NCBI RefSeq assembly: GCF_030766935.1
Contig: NZ_JASERL010000001.1
Location: 62,001 to 126,000, forward strand
DNA length: 64,000 bases
Origin: Streptomyces sp. KL109B
GTDB lineage: Bacteria; Actinomycetota; Actinomycetes; Streptomycetales; Streptomycetaceae
Direction: 5' to 3'
Part shown: positions 36,772-45,499 of the stretch, piece after piece
Layout: each line of letters begins with the position of its first letter
How positions within the stretch are numbered: the stretch's first letter is position 1
Notes under the pieces: generated by a model
What the model saw: only the letters and a program-made list of their open reading frames with translations
Database searches by the model: none
What the model was told of the DNA's origin: nothing
Translations under genes and position numbers: made by a program

Positions 36772-37230
36772 TCAGGCCCGGAAGCCGGCCACGCCCGAGG
36801 CGAAGGAGGTGTCGCAGACGGGGCGCGAGTACGACTGCGCGCGGGCCGGGCCGTACGCCTCTACGGCCGCCCGGCCGAGGGACTTCGCGATCGACATGCA
36901 GTGCTTGGCGAGCGACGGGCGCCGGTCGACCTCCTGCTGGAGATGGCTGAGGGCGACGCCGGGGTTCTCCTCCTGGAGTTCCAGGAGCAGCCGGTCGCGC
37001 AGCACGTCCTGAGGGGCGCGCGACTTGGCGCGCGCGGACACATCCTGTGAGGAAGCGGTGAGGAGCGAGTTCGAGGAGCTCCCCGACCAGTTGACTCGGG
37101 TGACCGCGAGCGTCCCGGAGAGCACCAGCATCACCGGCAGGACGAAGGCGAGCGTACGGGCGGCGCGGCGGGCGGGGCCCCGGCCCCGGGCTCGGCGCGA
37201 CTTCTGGGTGTAGTTGGCAGAGTGCGTCAC
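36772..37230 (-). CDS. membrane-anchored hypothetical protein
   Basis: 152 residues: a basic cytoplasmic N-terminus (KSRRARGRGPARRAART), one TM segment (LAFVLPVMLVLSGTLAV) and an extracellular domain with two Cys (HCMSIAK, RPVCDTSF), likely a disulfide. It also has RDRLLLELQEENPGVALSHLQQEVDRRPSLAKHC-type helices (shown in part). GTG start. No family is recognised. 50 bases upstream of the nucleotidyltransferase start on the same strand. Confidence 0.7.
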   Translation of the reverse strand: MTHSANYTQKSRRARGRGPARRAARTLAFVLPVMLVLSGTLAVTRVNWSGSSSNSLLTASSQDVSARAKSRAPQDVLRDRLLLELQEENPGVALSHLQQEVDRRPSLAKHCMSIAKSLGRAAVEAYGPARAQSYSRPVCDTSFASGVAGFRA

Positions 37231-37378
37231 GCGAGTGAGCGTAGCGCTCAGTGATGATTTGGAGACATTTCGTCACCCTGATGAGGGACGGAGAACGGGG
37301 TTTTGTTGCATACGCGTTGACGAGGTGGGGCCAAATGCCCGAGTTGCCGGGGTATTTGTCGACAATGCCGTGGAACGC

Positions 37379-37412
37379 GTGAGGGCCCCGCACCGAAGTG
37401 CGGAGCCCTCAC
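37379..37412 (-). terminator. hairpin terminator of msiK
   Basis: A 14-bp stem with one mismatch (37379-37392 with 37399-37412), about 40 bases past the msiK stop. Confidence 0.75.
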
Positions 37413-37449
37413 GGGTGATTGATGGCGCGTCAGGGCGCGTCAGGGTGCG

Positions 37450-38589
<1,140 letters not shown>

Positions 38590-38816
38590 GGCTGTGAAGC
38601 CCCCTTCACCGGCAGGAACGTGCCGGACGATCCGTTGTAAAGAAGGTGACCCGCCAAGGCCGATCGCCGCGGCGGGGTAGCACTGGTGTAGTCCACGCGG
38701 GTGAACTGCTCGGACCTTAAGCGGCGGGCAGTGGGTTTGTCAGTACCCGGGAGCAGGTGACCTTCGAGGAAATTTTCGAGGGGACCGGGGCCTGTGTTGG
38801 TTACACTGCTCGGGCT

Positions 38817-38890
38817 GCCTCCTTAGCTCAGATGGCCAGAGCAACGCACTTGTAATGCGTAGGTCGTCGGTTCGAATCCGACAGGGGGCT
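38817..38890 (+). tRNA. tRNA-Thr (anticodon TGT)
   Basis: A 74-nt cloverleaf: acceptor GCCTCCT / AGGGGGC with one G-U pair, D-arm GCTC..GAGC, anticodon loop CTTGTAA (TGT at 38851-38853), T-loop TTCGAATC. CCA is not encoded. It reads ACA codons. Confidence 0.96.
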
Positions 38891-38896
38891 CCGGCG

Positions 38897-38931
38897 AAGG
38901 CCAGGTCACGGAGGTTGTGGCCTGGCCTTTT
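38897..38931 (+). terminator. terminator of tRNA-Thr
   Basis: Stem AAGGCCAGG (38897-38905) and CCTGGCCTT (38921-38929), followed by TT; a T-run covers 38928-38931. Confidence 0.75.
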
Positions 38932-38943
38932 CGTTGTGCGGGG

Positions 38944-39525
38944 TCAGATGTGGTCGGAGGCCAACAGGGCGCGGGTCGCGGGTTCCAGGGCCTGGAAGGT
39001 GTGCGGCTGGTCGGCGGGGTAGGTGACGAAGTCGCCGGGGGACAGCTCGACGGGGTCGTCGGTGGGGCCGACCAGGGCGCGGCCCGCGGAGAGCAGGACG
39101 TGTTCGACGACGCCGGTGGCGTGCGGGGCCGAGTCGCGTGCGGAGCCGGGTTCGGCCTCGATGCGGTAGAGGTCGCGGCGGGCGCCGGGCGGGCAGGCCG
39201 ACAGCAGGGTCGCGTGGTAGTCGGCCTCGGACGAGGCGACGGTGGCGCCCTCGCCCGCCCTGATCACCTGCACCGGGGTCCTGGGTGGGTCGAGGAGCTG
39301 GGAGAACGGCAGATCCAGCGTGGTGCACAGGGCCCACAGCGTCTCCAGGCTGGGGTTGCCCCGGCCCGACTCCAGTTGGGAGAGCGTCGACTTCGCGATG
39401 CCCGCGCGCAGGGCGAGCTCGTTCAGGGACAGTCCCGCGATCTCGCGGGCCCGCCGCAGGGTCACTGCGACGGCGTCCAGCGGGGGCTTGGGGGTGGGGT
39501 CGTCGCCCCTGCCTGCCTGCGCCAT
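38944..39525 (-). CDS. XRE-cupin transcriptional regulator
   Basis: 193 residues. The helix-turn-helix is at about 18-72 (VAVTLRRAREIAGLSLNELA; AGIAKSTLSQLESGRGNPS) and a C-terminal cupin_2 domain at about 110-190 (EHVLLSAGRALVGPTDDPV; LSPGDFVTYPADQPHTF). Such regulators beside azlCD typically sense an amino acid. Divergent from azlC with a shared promoter region. ATG 39525 follows GGAG at 8 bases. Two in-frame upstream ATGs would extend it into the promoter and are less likely. Confidence 0.9.
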   Translation of the reverse strand: MAQAGRGDDPTPKPPLDAVAVTLRRAREIAGLSLNELALRAGIAKSTLSQLESGRGNPSLETLWALCTTLDLPFSQLLDPPRTPVQVIRAGEGATVASSEADYHATLLSACPPGARRDLYRIEAEPGSARDSAPHATGVVEHVLLSAGRALVGPTDDPVELSPGDFVTYPADQPHTFQALEPATRALLASDHI

Positions 39526-39547
39526 GGTGTTCGCTCCAGAAGTCGAT

Positions 39548-39587
39548 TGTTCGCGTTGACGAACAGCGGTGAGGGTGTTCATTATAT
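39548..39587 (+). promoter_or_regulatory. azlC promoter with operator; leaderless transcript likely
   Basis: Inverted repeat TGTTCG-6-CGAACA (39548-39565) overlaps a -35-like TTGACG (39556-39561). A -10-like CATTAT (39580-39585) is 18 bases further on. The expected start site falls at or next to the azlC ATG (39593), and no ribosome site is present, so the mRNA is probably leaderless. The divergent XRE-cupin protein is the likely binder. Confidence 0.5.
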
Positions 39588-39592
39588 CGACC

Positions 39593-40291
39593 ATGTATTC
39601 GTTCTGGAAAACACTGGACCGGGCGATGCTGCGGGACATCGCGCTGGTGTGCCTGGCCGTGGGCGTGATCGGGCTCTCCTACGGAGCGATCGCGGCGGCC
39701 GCCGGTTTCCCCCTGTGGTTTCCCGTGGTGCTCGGACTGCTGGTCGTAGCCGCGTCGTCGGAGTTCCTGTTCGTCGGGATCATCGCCGCCGGTGGCAGTC
39801 CGGTGGCGGCGGTTCTCGCAGGGCTGCTCGTCAACGCCCGGCATCTGCCCTTCGGGCTCTCCGTGCCCGATGTGCTCGGCCGCGGTCCCTGGCGGTTCCT
39901 GGGGACCCACCTCATGAACGACGAGACCGTCGTCTTCGCCATGTCCGAGAAGGATCCCGCCCGCGGCCGCGCCGCCTACTGGGCCTGCGGCCTCGGCATC
40001 CTGGTGTGCTGGCCGGTCGGGGCGACGATCGGCGGCGTGGCCGGGACCGTCATCGAGGACACCGACGCCTTCGGGCTCGACGCCATGTTCCCCGCCATCC
40101 TGCTCGCTCTGATCCTCCCGGCCCTGCGCGCGGAATCCGACAAGCGCCGCGCCGCCCTCACCGGCGCGGTGATCGCCCTCGCCGCCACCCCGTTCCTGCC
40201 CGCGGGCCTGCCGGTGCTGCTCGCTCTGGTCGGTCTCGTGACGACCGCCGTCCCCGGAAAGGCCGGAAAGGCCGGAAAGGTTCTGCGATGA
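39593..40291 (+). CDS. azlC: AzlC-family branched-chain amino acid exporter, large subunit
   Basis: 232 residues, about 6-7 TM segments. Conserved AzlC blocks are VGVIGLSYGAIAAAAGFPLW, SSEFLFVGIIAAGGSP, LVNARHLPFGLS and HLMNDETVVFA. With AzlD it exports branched-chain amino acids or their toxic analogues. The stop overlaps azlD (ATGA). The C-terminal end carries 9-bp repeats encoding GKAGKAGK. No Shine-Dalgarno sequence is seen. Confidence 0.92.
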   Translation: MYSFWKTLDRAMLRDIALVCLAVGVIGLSYGAIAAAAGFPLWFPVVLGLLVVAASSEFLFVGIIAAGGSPVAAVLAGLLVNARHLPFGLSVPDVLGRGPWRFLGTHLMNDETVVFAMSEKDPARGRAAYWACGLGILVCWPVGATIGGVAGTVIEDTDAFGLDAMFPAILLALILPALRAESDKRRAALTGAVIALAATPFLPAGLPVLLALVGLVTTAVPGKAGKAGKVLR

Positions 40292-40626
40292 ATACGTCCC
40301 TGATGCACAGCCCGGGCGTGCTGCTCATTTCCGCCGTTGTGCTGGCCGCCGGCACCTATGCCTTTCGCCTCGCGGGCCCGATGCTCCGCTCACGGCTGAC
40401 GTTTCCGCCGCACGTGGAGCGGCTGATGGAGACGTCCGCGATCGTGCTGCTCGCCTCCCTCGTCGCCACCACCGGGCTGATGGAGGGGCATGGGATGGCC
40501 GGGGTGGCCAGGCCGGCGGGTGTGGCCGTGGCGGGCGTGCTGGCCTGGCGCAAGGCCCCGTTCCTGGTGGTCGTGATCGGGGCCGCCGCCGTCACCGCGC
40601 TGTTGCGCCTGGCCGGTGTGGAATGA
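40288..40626 (+). CDS. azlD: AzlD-family transport subunit
   Basis: 112 residues with four hydrophobic segments (LLISAVVLAAGTYAFRLAGP; TSAIVLLASLVATTGL; AGVAVAGVLAWRKAPFLVVV; GAAAVTALLRLAGV). It is the small partner of AzlC and translationally coupled. Its 3' end overlaps the convergent LuxR-type gene by 35 bases. Confidence 0.92.
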   Translation: MNTSLMHSPGVLLISAVVLAAGTYAFRLAGPMLRSRLTFPPHVERLMETSAIVLLASLVATTGLMEGHGMAGVARPAGVAVAGVLAWRKAPFLVVVIGAAAVTALLRLAGVE

Positions 40627-40969
40627 GACCGGGTGCCGGGGCGAAGGGCGGGCCTTCGGCGAGGGTCGCGGGGCGGGACCAGGCGAAGGCGACGATGCCC
40701 GCCTGCAGCCGTGATTCGAGGCGCAGCTTGGTCAGGACCTGGGCCACGTGAGCCTTCACCGTGCGTTCCGTGATGGCCAGTTGGCGGGCGATCCTGCGGT
40801 TCGAGGCGCCCTCACCGAGGGTCTTGAACACCTCCAGTTCGCGCTCGGACAGCGTGGCGATACGGGTGAAGACGGTGCGCCAGTCCTCCTGCGCCACGTC
40901 CGGCGGCGTGGCGGCTGCGGGATGCGTGGCGGCTACGGGATACGTGACGGCTACGGGATAGGCGTGCAC
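40592..40969 (-). CDS. small LuxR-type helix-turn-helix regulator
   Basis: 125 residues. A GerE/LuxR DNA-binding domain lies at about 40-100 (IATLSERELEVFKTLGEGAS, NRRIARQLAITERTVKAHV, AQVLTKLRLESRLQAGIVAF). There is no receiver or ATPase domain. The N-terminal 30 residues (YPVAVTYPVAATHPAAAT) derive from 18-bp DNA repeats. GTG start with AGGAGG at 11 bases, overlapping the thioesterase end by 19 bases. It is the last gene of the minus-strand biosynthetic run and a likely pathway-specific activator. A GTG or ATG further upstream would place it inside the thioesterase gene. Confidence 0.8.
   Translation of the reverse strand: MHAYPVAVTYPVAATHPAAATPPDVAQEDWRTVFTRIATLSERELEVFKTLGEGASNRRIARQLAITERTVKAHVAQVLTKLRLESRLQAGIVAFAWSRPATLAEGPPFAPAPGLIPHRPGATAR
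40911..40964. repeat. 18-bp tandem repeat, three units
   Basis: Three copies of GCGGCTACGGGATACGTG-like units span the end of the thioesterase gene and the start of the LuxR-type gene. Confidence 0.8.
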
Positions 40970-41703
40970 GGGATCTCTTGCCTCCTGTCGGTGACCGGTG
41001 CCGTGCGCGGGGCGATGGCGGATGCCAGCGCCCGCGCCTGCTGCTCCAGGTAGAAGTGGCCCCCGGGGAAGGGGAGGAGTTCGTGGCGGCCGGTGGTGTG
41101 GGCCTGCCACGAGGTCAGCTGCCGCGTGGTGAAGATGTCGTCCGTGCCGCACACCGTGACGATGTCCGCGCGGGTGGCCGCGTCGCGGTGGCCGCGCAGG
41201 AAGGTGTCGGTCAGCGCGAAGTCGGAGCGCAGCAGCCGCGCCGTCTGCGGCCCGAGCATGGGGTGTTCGCGGATGCGGGGGTCGATCCTGCCGCCCGCCC
41301 GCCGGGCCATGGCGTACGTCTGCTCGTCGTCGAGGAGCAGCGGCGGGTGCTCGCTGGGCAGGGCGGCGCAGCGGGGCGCCGCGTTCGAGGAGGCGAACAG
41401 GGTGGTGCAGCGCGCGCTCCCCCGGCGTTCGTCGAGCGTGGCGGCGAGGGCGAGGCCCAGGTAGGCGCCCAGGCTGTGGCCGAAGACGACGAAGTCGCCC
41501 TCGAACCGGTCCGTGGCGTGCAGAAGGTCGGCGACGGCGTCCTCGATGGTGGTGACCGGCGGCTCGCGCCAGCGCCGGCCGCGGCCGGGCAGCTCCCAGG
41601 CCAGCGGTGCGACGGTGTCGGGCAGCGCGTCGATCAGCTCGTGGAAGATCTGCGCCGAGCCTCCCGAGTGGTGCAGGAGCAGCAAGGGGGTGGGAGCCGT
41701 CAT
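40951..41703 (-). CDS. type II thioesterase
   Basis: 250 residues, alpha/beta hydrolase of the GrsT/RifR type: LLLLHHSGGSAQIF (oxyanion region), nucleophile Ser77 in VFGHSLGAY, acid in VCGTDDIFTT and His in PFPGGHFYLE. It releases acyl or aminoacyl groups from carrier proteins. Here the only carrier proteins nearby are the single-domain one two genes upstream and the NRPS/PKS ones at 54-59 kb. ATGA overlap with the ligase gene argues that it acts on the ligase-loaded carrier. Confidence 0.9.
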   Translation of the reverse strand: MTAPTPLLLLHHSGGSAQIFHELIDALPDTVAPLAWELPGRGRRWREPPVTTIEDAVADLLHATDRFEGDFVVFGHSLGAYLGLALAATLDERRGSARCTTLFASSNAAPRCAALPSEHPPLLLDDEQTYAMARRAGGRIDPRIREHPMLGPQTARLLRSDFALTDTFLRGHRDAATRADIVTVCGTDDIFTTRQLTSWQAHTTGRHELLPFPGGHFYLEQQARALASAIAPRTAPVTDRRQEIPCTPIP

Positions 41704-42638
41704 ATGTCGCCCCCGTCGGCCGCTGCTTCCGCCCCGTCGGCCGTCGCTTTCGCCCCGTCGGCCGCCGCTTCCGCCCCTTCGGCCGCCACGTCCGCGCCCG
41801 CCTCGCGCACCGCGCGTACCGCCGCTTCCGCGTCGCCCTTGTAGGCGGCCAGCAGCATGTGCGTCCAGCGTTCGAGCCCGGCGCCGAGGCACGCGGAGTA
41901 GGCGTACTCGCCCTCGGGGCCGCGGATGTCGCAGCGCTCCCCGAAGAAGTTGCGGTGCAGGTTGACGGACGACACGGCGAGGTCACCGCCGAAGACCAGT
42001 TCCTCCTTGACCTTCGACATGCGCTGCATCAGGCTCCGGCCGCCGCCCGCGTCGAAGAACGGGTCGGAGGCGGGCCGCAGTTCGGCTTCGAGGTCGAGGC
42101 GGGCCACGATCGCCGTCAGCCACCGCTTGCCGCGCCGCGCGAACTCCTGCGCGGACCGCTGGGTGCCGATGTGGATGACCTCGCGCATCTGGAACGTACG
42201 CAGCCTGCGCAGCGACTCGTAGTACGACTCCGCGCGCGAGCACAGCGCACGCGTGGTGAGCAGCACCGGTGCGTCGAGGCGGGCGCCGCTGTGCGCGAAG
42301 TACGCGCCGTAGCAGCCGGCCGAAGGCAGCACGAGCGAGGTCGACTTGAGGTGCCGCTGCTGGATGTCGCCGTCGGCGTACTCCTTCGCGGCGTCGGCGT
42401 CGAGGGTCGCCACCGAGTGGGCCAGGTGCGGGAAGTTGGTGAAGTAGTCGATCCGCGCGAGGTCGCTTGCCTCGACCATGGCGGGCAGCGCGACGGGCTC
42501 GGCGCCGATGCCGCGGCCCCACTCCGTGACCAGCTCGTCGACGGCGTCGAGGACGGCGACCTCGGGGCCGCGCAGCAGCGGGAGTCCGGCCGAGGCGGCG
42601 CGGGTGGAGGCGGCGATGGGGGTGGTCGTCATGGTCAC
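41700..42638 (-). CDS. class II tRNA-synthetase-like amino acid:carrier-protein ligase
   Basis: 312 residues resembling the catalytic core of atypical seryl-tRNA synthetases without a tRNA-binding domain. The motif 2 region is SLRRLRTFQMREVIHIGTQ and motif 3 is SACLGAGLERWTHML. The three zinc ligands of this family are seen as Cys109 (LPSAGCYGAY), Glu153 (MREVIH) and Cys250 (YSACLG). Characterised homologues adenylate a small amino acid such as glycine or alanine and pass it to the phosphopantetheine arm of a separate carrier protein. The carrier protein gene sits immediately upstream (four-base overlap). A heptad-like repeat tail (AEAAADG) is low complexity. The amino acid used is unknown. 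Confidence 0.85.
   Translation of the reverse strand: MTMTTTPIAASTRAASAGLPLLRGPEVAVLDAVDELVTEWGRGIGAEPVALPAMVEASDLARIDYFTNFPHLAHSVATLDADAAKEYADGDIQQRHLKSTSLVLPSAGCYGAYFAHSGARLDAPVLLTTRALCSRAESYYESLRRLRTFQMREVIHIGTQRSAQEFARRGKRWLTAIVARLDLEAELRPASDPFFDAGGGRSLMQRMSKVKEELVFGGDLAVSSVNLHRNFFGERCDIRGPEGEYAYSACLGAGLERWTHMLLAAYKGDAEAAVRAVREAGADVAAEGAEAAADGAKATADGAEAAADGGDI
41714..41797. repeat. 21-bp tandem repeat, four units
   Basis: Copies of CGTCGGCCGCTGCTTCCGCC-like units with a 21-base period encode the C-terminal seven-residue repeats of the ligase. Confidence 0.75.
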
Positions 42639-42910
42639 TCTCCTGTGGTGAGCACGGGGGCGAGGTGCCGGTCGACGATGGAGCGCAGCGTGCGGAAGGA
42701 GTCGATGTCCATGTCGTCGGGCGGTATGGGGGCGCCGCGCAACTCCTCGATGAACAGCAGGAATTCGACGAACTGCAAGGACGTCACGGATCGGGTCTCG
42801 ATGATGTCGAGGTCCTCGGCGATCTCTCCCGCCTCGGGGTTCGTCGCCTGGATCCAGTCGGTGAGGTGGGTCATGAGGGCGCTGCCGGTCATGGGTGGGG
42901 TGCTGGTCAT
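42635..42910 (-). CDS. stand-alone aminoacyl carrier protein
   Basis: 91 residues, acyl-carrier fold. Helix 2 starts at the phosphopantetheine site Ser44 (RSVTSLQFVEFLLFIEEL). The usual DSL is TSL. Helix 3 is acidic (DDMDIDSFRTLRSIVDRHL). Its start lies 96 bases after the P450 gene and its stop overlaps the ligase start. It is the expected amino acid acceptor of the ligase and the platform for the P450. The Asp-to-Thr change before the Ser is worth noting for phosphopantetheinyl transferase recognition. Confidence 0.88.
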   Translation of the reverse strand: MTSTPPMTGSALMTHLTDWIQATNPEAGEIAEDLDIIETRSVTSLQFVEFLLFIEELRGAPIPPDDMDIDSFRTLRSIVDRHLAPVLTTGE

Positions 42911-42952
42911 GAGTGCCTCCGGGAGGGGAGAGAAGGGAAGGTGCGGGGGCTG

Positions 42953-43024
42953 TCAGGTGAAGGTCACGGTTCAGGTGAAGGTCACGGTTCAGGTGAAGGT
43001 CACGGTTCAGGTGAAGGTCACGGT
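42953..43024. repeat. 18-bp tandem repeat, four units, at P450 3' end
   Basis: Four perfect head-to-tail copies of TCAGGTGAAGGTCACGGT. The unit contains the P450 stop codon and last codons (TVTFT), so three spare copies of the gene end follow the stop. Confidence 0.92.
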
Positions 43025-44191
43025 GAGGTCGGGGGCGTGCCGGAAGGAGTGGCCGCGCTCGGTGTCGGTGCCGGGCACGACCGTGACCTCGCGGAAGCGG
43101 GTGGCGATGCGCTCGCAGAGCTCCGCGAACTCGGCCTCGGCGAGGTTCATTCCGGGGCAGGCGTGCGGTCCGGTGGCGAAGGCCAGGGAGGCGCGCTCCT
43201 CACGGTCCGGGTCGAAGGTGTCGGGGCGGCCGAAGACGGCCGCGTCGCGGCCCGCCGCCCCGAGGGAGAACAGGAGGGGGTAGCGGCGCCGGATGTCGGT
43301 GCCCGCCAGGGTGAAGTCCCGCTCGGCGAAGCGCAGTACGGAGTGGACCGGCGGGCGAAGCCGCAGGATCTCGCGGATCACACGGAGCGCGCCGTCCCGC
43401 GTGCGGCACCGGTCGAGGGCGCCGGGCAGGGTGGCGAGCCCGTGCACGATGTTGGTGATCGCGGCGATGCTGGTCTCGGTGCCGGCCAGCAGGACGAGCA
43501 GCAGCGTCGCCAGGATGTCGGGCACGTCGAACGGGTCGGAACCCTCCCGCATGGCGTCCAGGATCCGCCGGGTCATGCTGTCGGGACCGATGGCGTCCTG
43601 CGAGACGATGCCGCGCAGATACGCCTCCACGACCCCCTTGGCGTGCCGCACGTCGGCCGAGGTGTCCGGGGGGTAGTCCAGGGTGCGGGCGATGGGCCGC
43701 ATCTGCGTGTACAGCCAGTGCGCGTCGCTCTGGGGGAGGCCCATGAGGCCGCACATCAGCCGGTAGGGCACGGCCGCGGACAGCCGCTCGACCACGGCAG
43801 TGGGCTCTCCCGGCTCGATGGAGTCGACGGCCTCCCGTACGAGCGGCACGATCGCGGTGGGCAGATAGGAGCGCACGGCACGCGCGGCGAGCAGCGGCGC
43901 GATGTGCCGGCGGAACGTCCGGTGGGCCGCCCCGTCCAGGTCGAGCAGATTGCGGCCGAAGGTGCGGCGGCTGGTGCGCAGCGGGTAGTCCGCGACGACG
44001 CACTCGTGGGCCAGGCCCTCCTTGACCGCTTCGTGGCCCACCACGACATAGCAGTTGGCGGCGGCCGAGAAGTGCACAGGACCGGCCGCGCGCAGGGCCG
44101 CGTACGCCTGCCAGGGGTCGTTCTGGAAGTCGGGGGAGTGGTAGTCGAAGAGGTCGGCCACGGCGGGCGTCTGTGTTCCGGTCGGGGTCAC
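43007..44191 (-). CDS. cytochrome P450
   Basis: 394 residues. I-helix oxygen motif LAGTETSI, K-helix E-x-x-R in IREILRLRPP, heme loop FATGPHACPGMNLAEAE with the Cys ligand. Soluble bacterial class I type, needing a ferredoxin not encoded nearby. Its place between an exporter and a carrier protein / ligase pair suggests it oxidises a carrier-bound amino acid, as NRPS-associated P450s do. The GTG start overlaps the MFS stop (GTGA). Confidence 0.93.
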   Translation of the reverse strand: MTPTGTQTPAVADLFDYHSPDFQNDPWQAYAALRAAGPVHFSAAANCYVVVGHEAVKEGLAHECVVADYPLRTSRRTFGRNLLDLDGAAHRTFRRHIAPLLAARAVRSYLPTAIVPLVREAVDSIEPGEPTAVVERLSAAVPYRLMCGLMGLPQSDAHWLYTQMRPIARTLDYPPDTSADVRHAKGVVEAYLRGIVSQDAIGPDSMTRRILDAMREGSDPFDVPDILATLLLVLLAGTETSIAAITNIVHGLATLPGALDRCRTRDGALRVIREILRLRPPVHSVLRFAERDFTLAGTDIRRRYPLLFSLGAAGRDAAVFGRPDTFDPDREERASLAFATGPHACPGMNLAEAEFAELCERIATRFREVTVVPGTDTERGHSFRHAPDLTVTFT

Positions 44192-45396
44192 GCGCGGCTC
44201 TCCTCGCTCTCCCGGTCGGCGGGCCGGGACGCGACCGGCGACGCGGCACGTCGGCGCGGGTCGGTCAGGAGGAACGCGCAGACGACGGCCACCAGGACGG
44301 CGCCGAGCACCACCAGGAAGACGGGGCGCAGCCCGTGCGCGTCGGCGAGCGTCCCGAACAGCGGTGACGCCAGGCCGCCCACCGACATCGCGAGGCCGAG
44401 CGTCAGACCGCTCGCGGTGCCCGGACGGGTGGGCAAGTAGTCCTGCCCCAGGGTGACTTGGGGTGCGAACGGAAGGAACAGGGCGATGCCGCACAGTGCG
44501 GCACACGCGATCAGGAAGGGCAGCGAGGGCGCCCAGACGATCCCGGCGAGCGCGACGGCGCTCAGTACGTAGCCGCAGCGCACCGGCACGAGCCGGCCGA
44601 AGCGGTCGGCCGCCCAGCCGCCGAGCAGGGTGCCGACCGCTCCGGAGAAGGTGAAGGTGGTCAGCGTCGCGGCGGCCATCGCGGTGGAGGCGCCGACGTC
44701 GCTGCGCGCGTACAGGGAGATCATCGCGGTGACGGTGACGTACGGGACCGACCACATGACCATGACCGCGACCAGGCGCGCGAAGGCCGCCCAGTCGTCC
44801 TTGGCCTCGGCCGTGCCCGCCGCGGTCGCGGAGGCGGCGGCTGGCGCGACGGCGGGACGGGACCAGTCCTTCTTGGCCAGCCACAGCAGGACCATGGCGA
44901 GCGCGGGCGCGGCGAGCAGCCAGCCGGCGCCGAGGCCGAGGCCGCCGACGACCAGCGTGACGAAGGCCGGTGCGAGGGAGGCGCCGAGCGTGCCGCCCAC
45001 CGCGAAGACGCTCATGGCCTTCTGCGAGGAGCCGCCGGCCTGCCGGGCCTGGCTGGTGGCCGGCGGGTGGTAGGCGCCGATGCCGACACCGGCGGCGGCC
45101 ACGCACAGCCAGGTCAGCCAGTAGTTGTCCACCATGGCGGCGGCCGAGACGCCGAGCGCCGCCAGGGTGAAGCCCGCCGGTGCCAGCCAGGGGCGTGACC
45201 TGCGGTCGGCGAGGATGCCGAAGAACGGCTGGAGCACGCTGGAGATGCCCGCCACGGCGAGGGCGATCCCGGACACCGCCGCGTAGCTGTAGTGGCGTTG
45301 GGTCATCAGGAACGGCAGGAGTGCGGGCACCGCGCCCTGATAGAGGTCGTTGACGGCATGGGTTCCCGCCAGGAACCCAAGTCGGCCCTTTTGCAC
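44188..45396 (-). CDS. MFS exporter, fosmidomycin-resistance-like
   Basis: 402 residues, about 12 TM segments: HAVNDLYQGAVPALLPFLM, the Fsr-family opening, then FGILADRRSRPWLAPAG, YHPPATSQAR and GGWAADRFGRLVPVR. Fsr-type proteins export small polar antibiotics. It probably exports the product of the ligase-P450 pathway. The central loop is Ala-rich and cytoplasmic. GTG start with AAGGAGAG. Coupled to the P450 gene. Confidence 0.88.
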   Translation of the reverse strand: MQKGRLGFLAGTHAVNDLYQGAVPALLPFLMTQRHYSYAAVSGIALAVAGISSVLQPFFGILADRRSRPWLAPAGFTLAALGVSAAAMVDNYWLTWLCVAAAGVGIGAYHPPATSQARQAGGSSQKAMSVFAVGGTLGASLAPAFVTLVVGGLGLGAGWLLAAPALAMVLLWLAKKDWSRPAVAPAAASATAAGTAEAKDDWAAFARLVAVMVMWSVPYVTVTAMISLYARSDVGASTAMAAATLTTFTFSGAVGTLLGGWAADRFGRLVPVRCGYVLSAVALAGIVWAPSLPFLIACAALCGIALFLPFAPQVTLGQDYLPTRPGTASGLTLGLAMSVGGLASPLFGTLADAHGLRPVFLVVLGAVLVAVVCAFLLTDPRRRAASPVASRPADRESEESRA

Positions 45397-45417
45397 GCTG
45401 GTTCTCTCCTTGCTGCG

Positions 45418-45496
45418 GTCGACTGCTCTGGTCGACTGCTTTGGTCAACTGCTTTGGGTACGGGGGTACTTGGGTACGTGGGTACTTGGGTACGTG
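45418..45496. repeat. two adjoining tandem repeats (13 bp x3, 16 bp x2)
   Basis: GTCGACTGCTCTG-like units at 45418-45456, then GGTACTTGGGTACGTG twice at 45465-45496. They fill the gap between the nitrate reductase and MFS genes. Confidence 0.8.
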
Positions 45497-45499
45497 GTG

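Noticed and set aside
41700..42638. Call as a resistance or housekeeping seryl-tRNA synthetase
   Set aside because: No N-terminal tRNA-binding coiled coil, only about 310 residues, coupled to a carrier protein gene.
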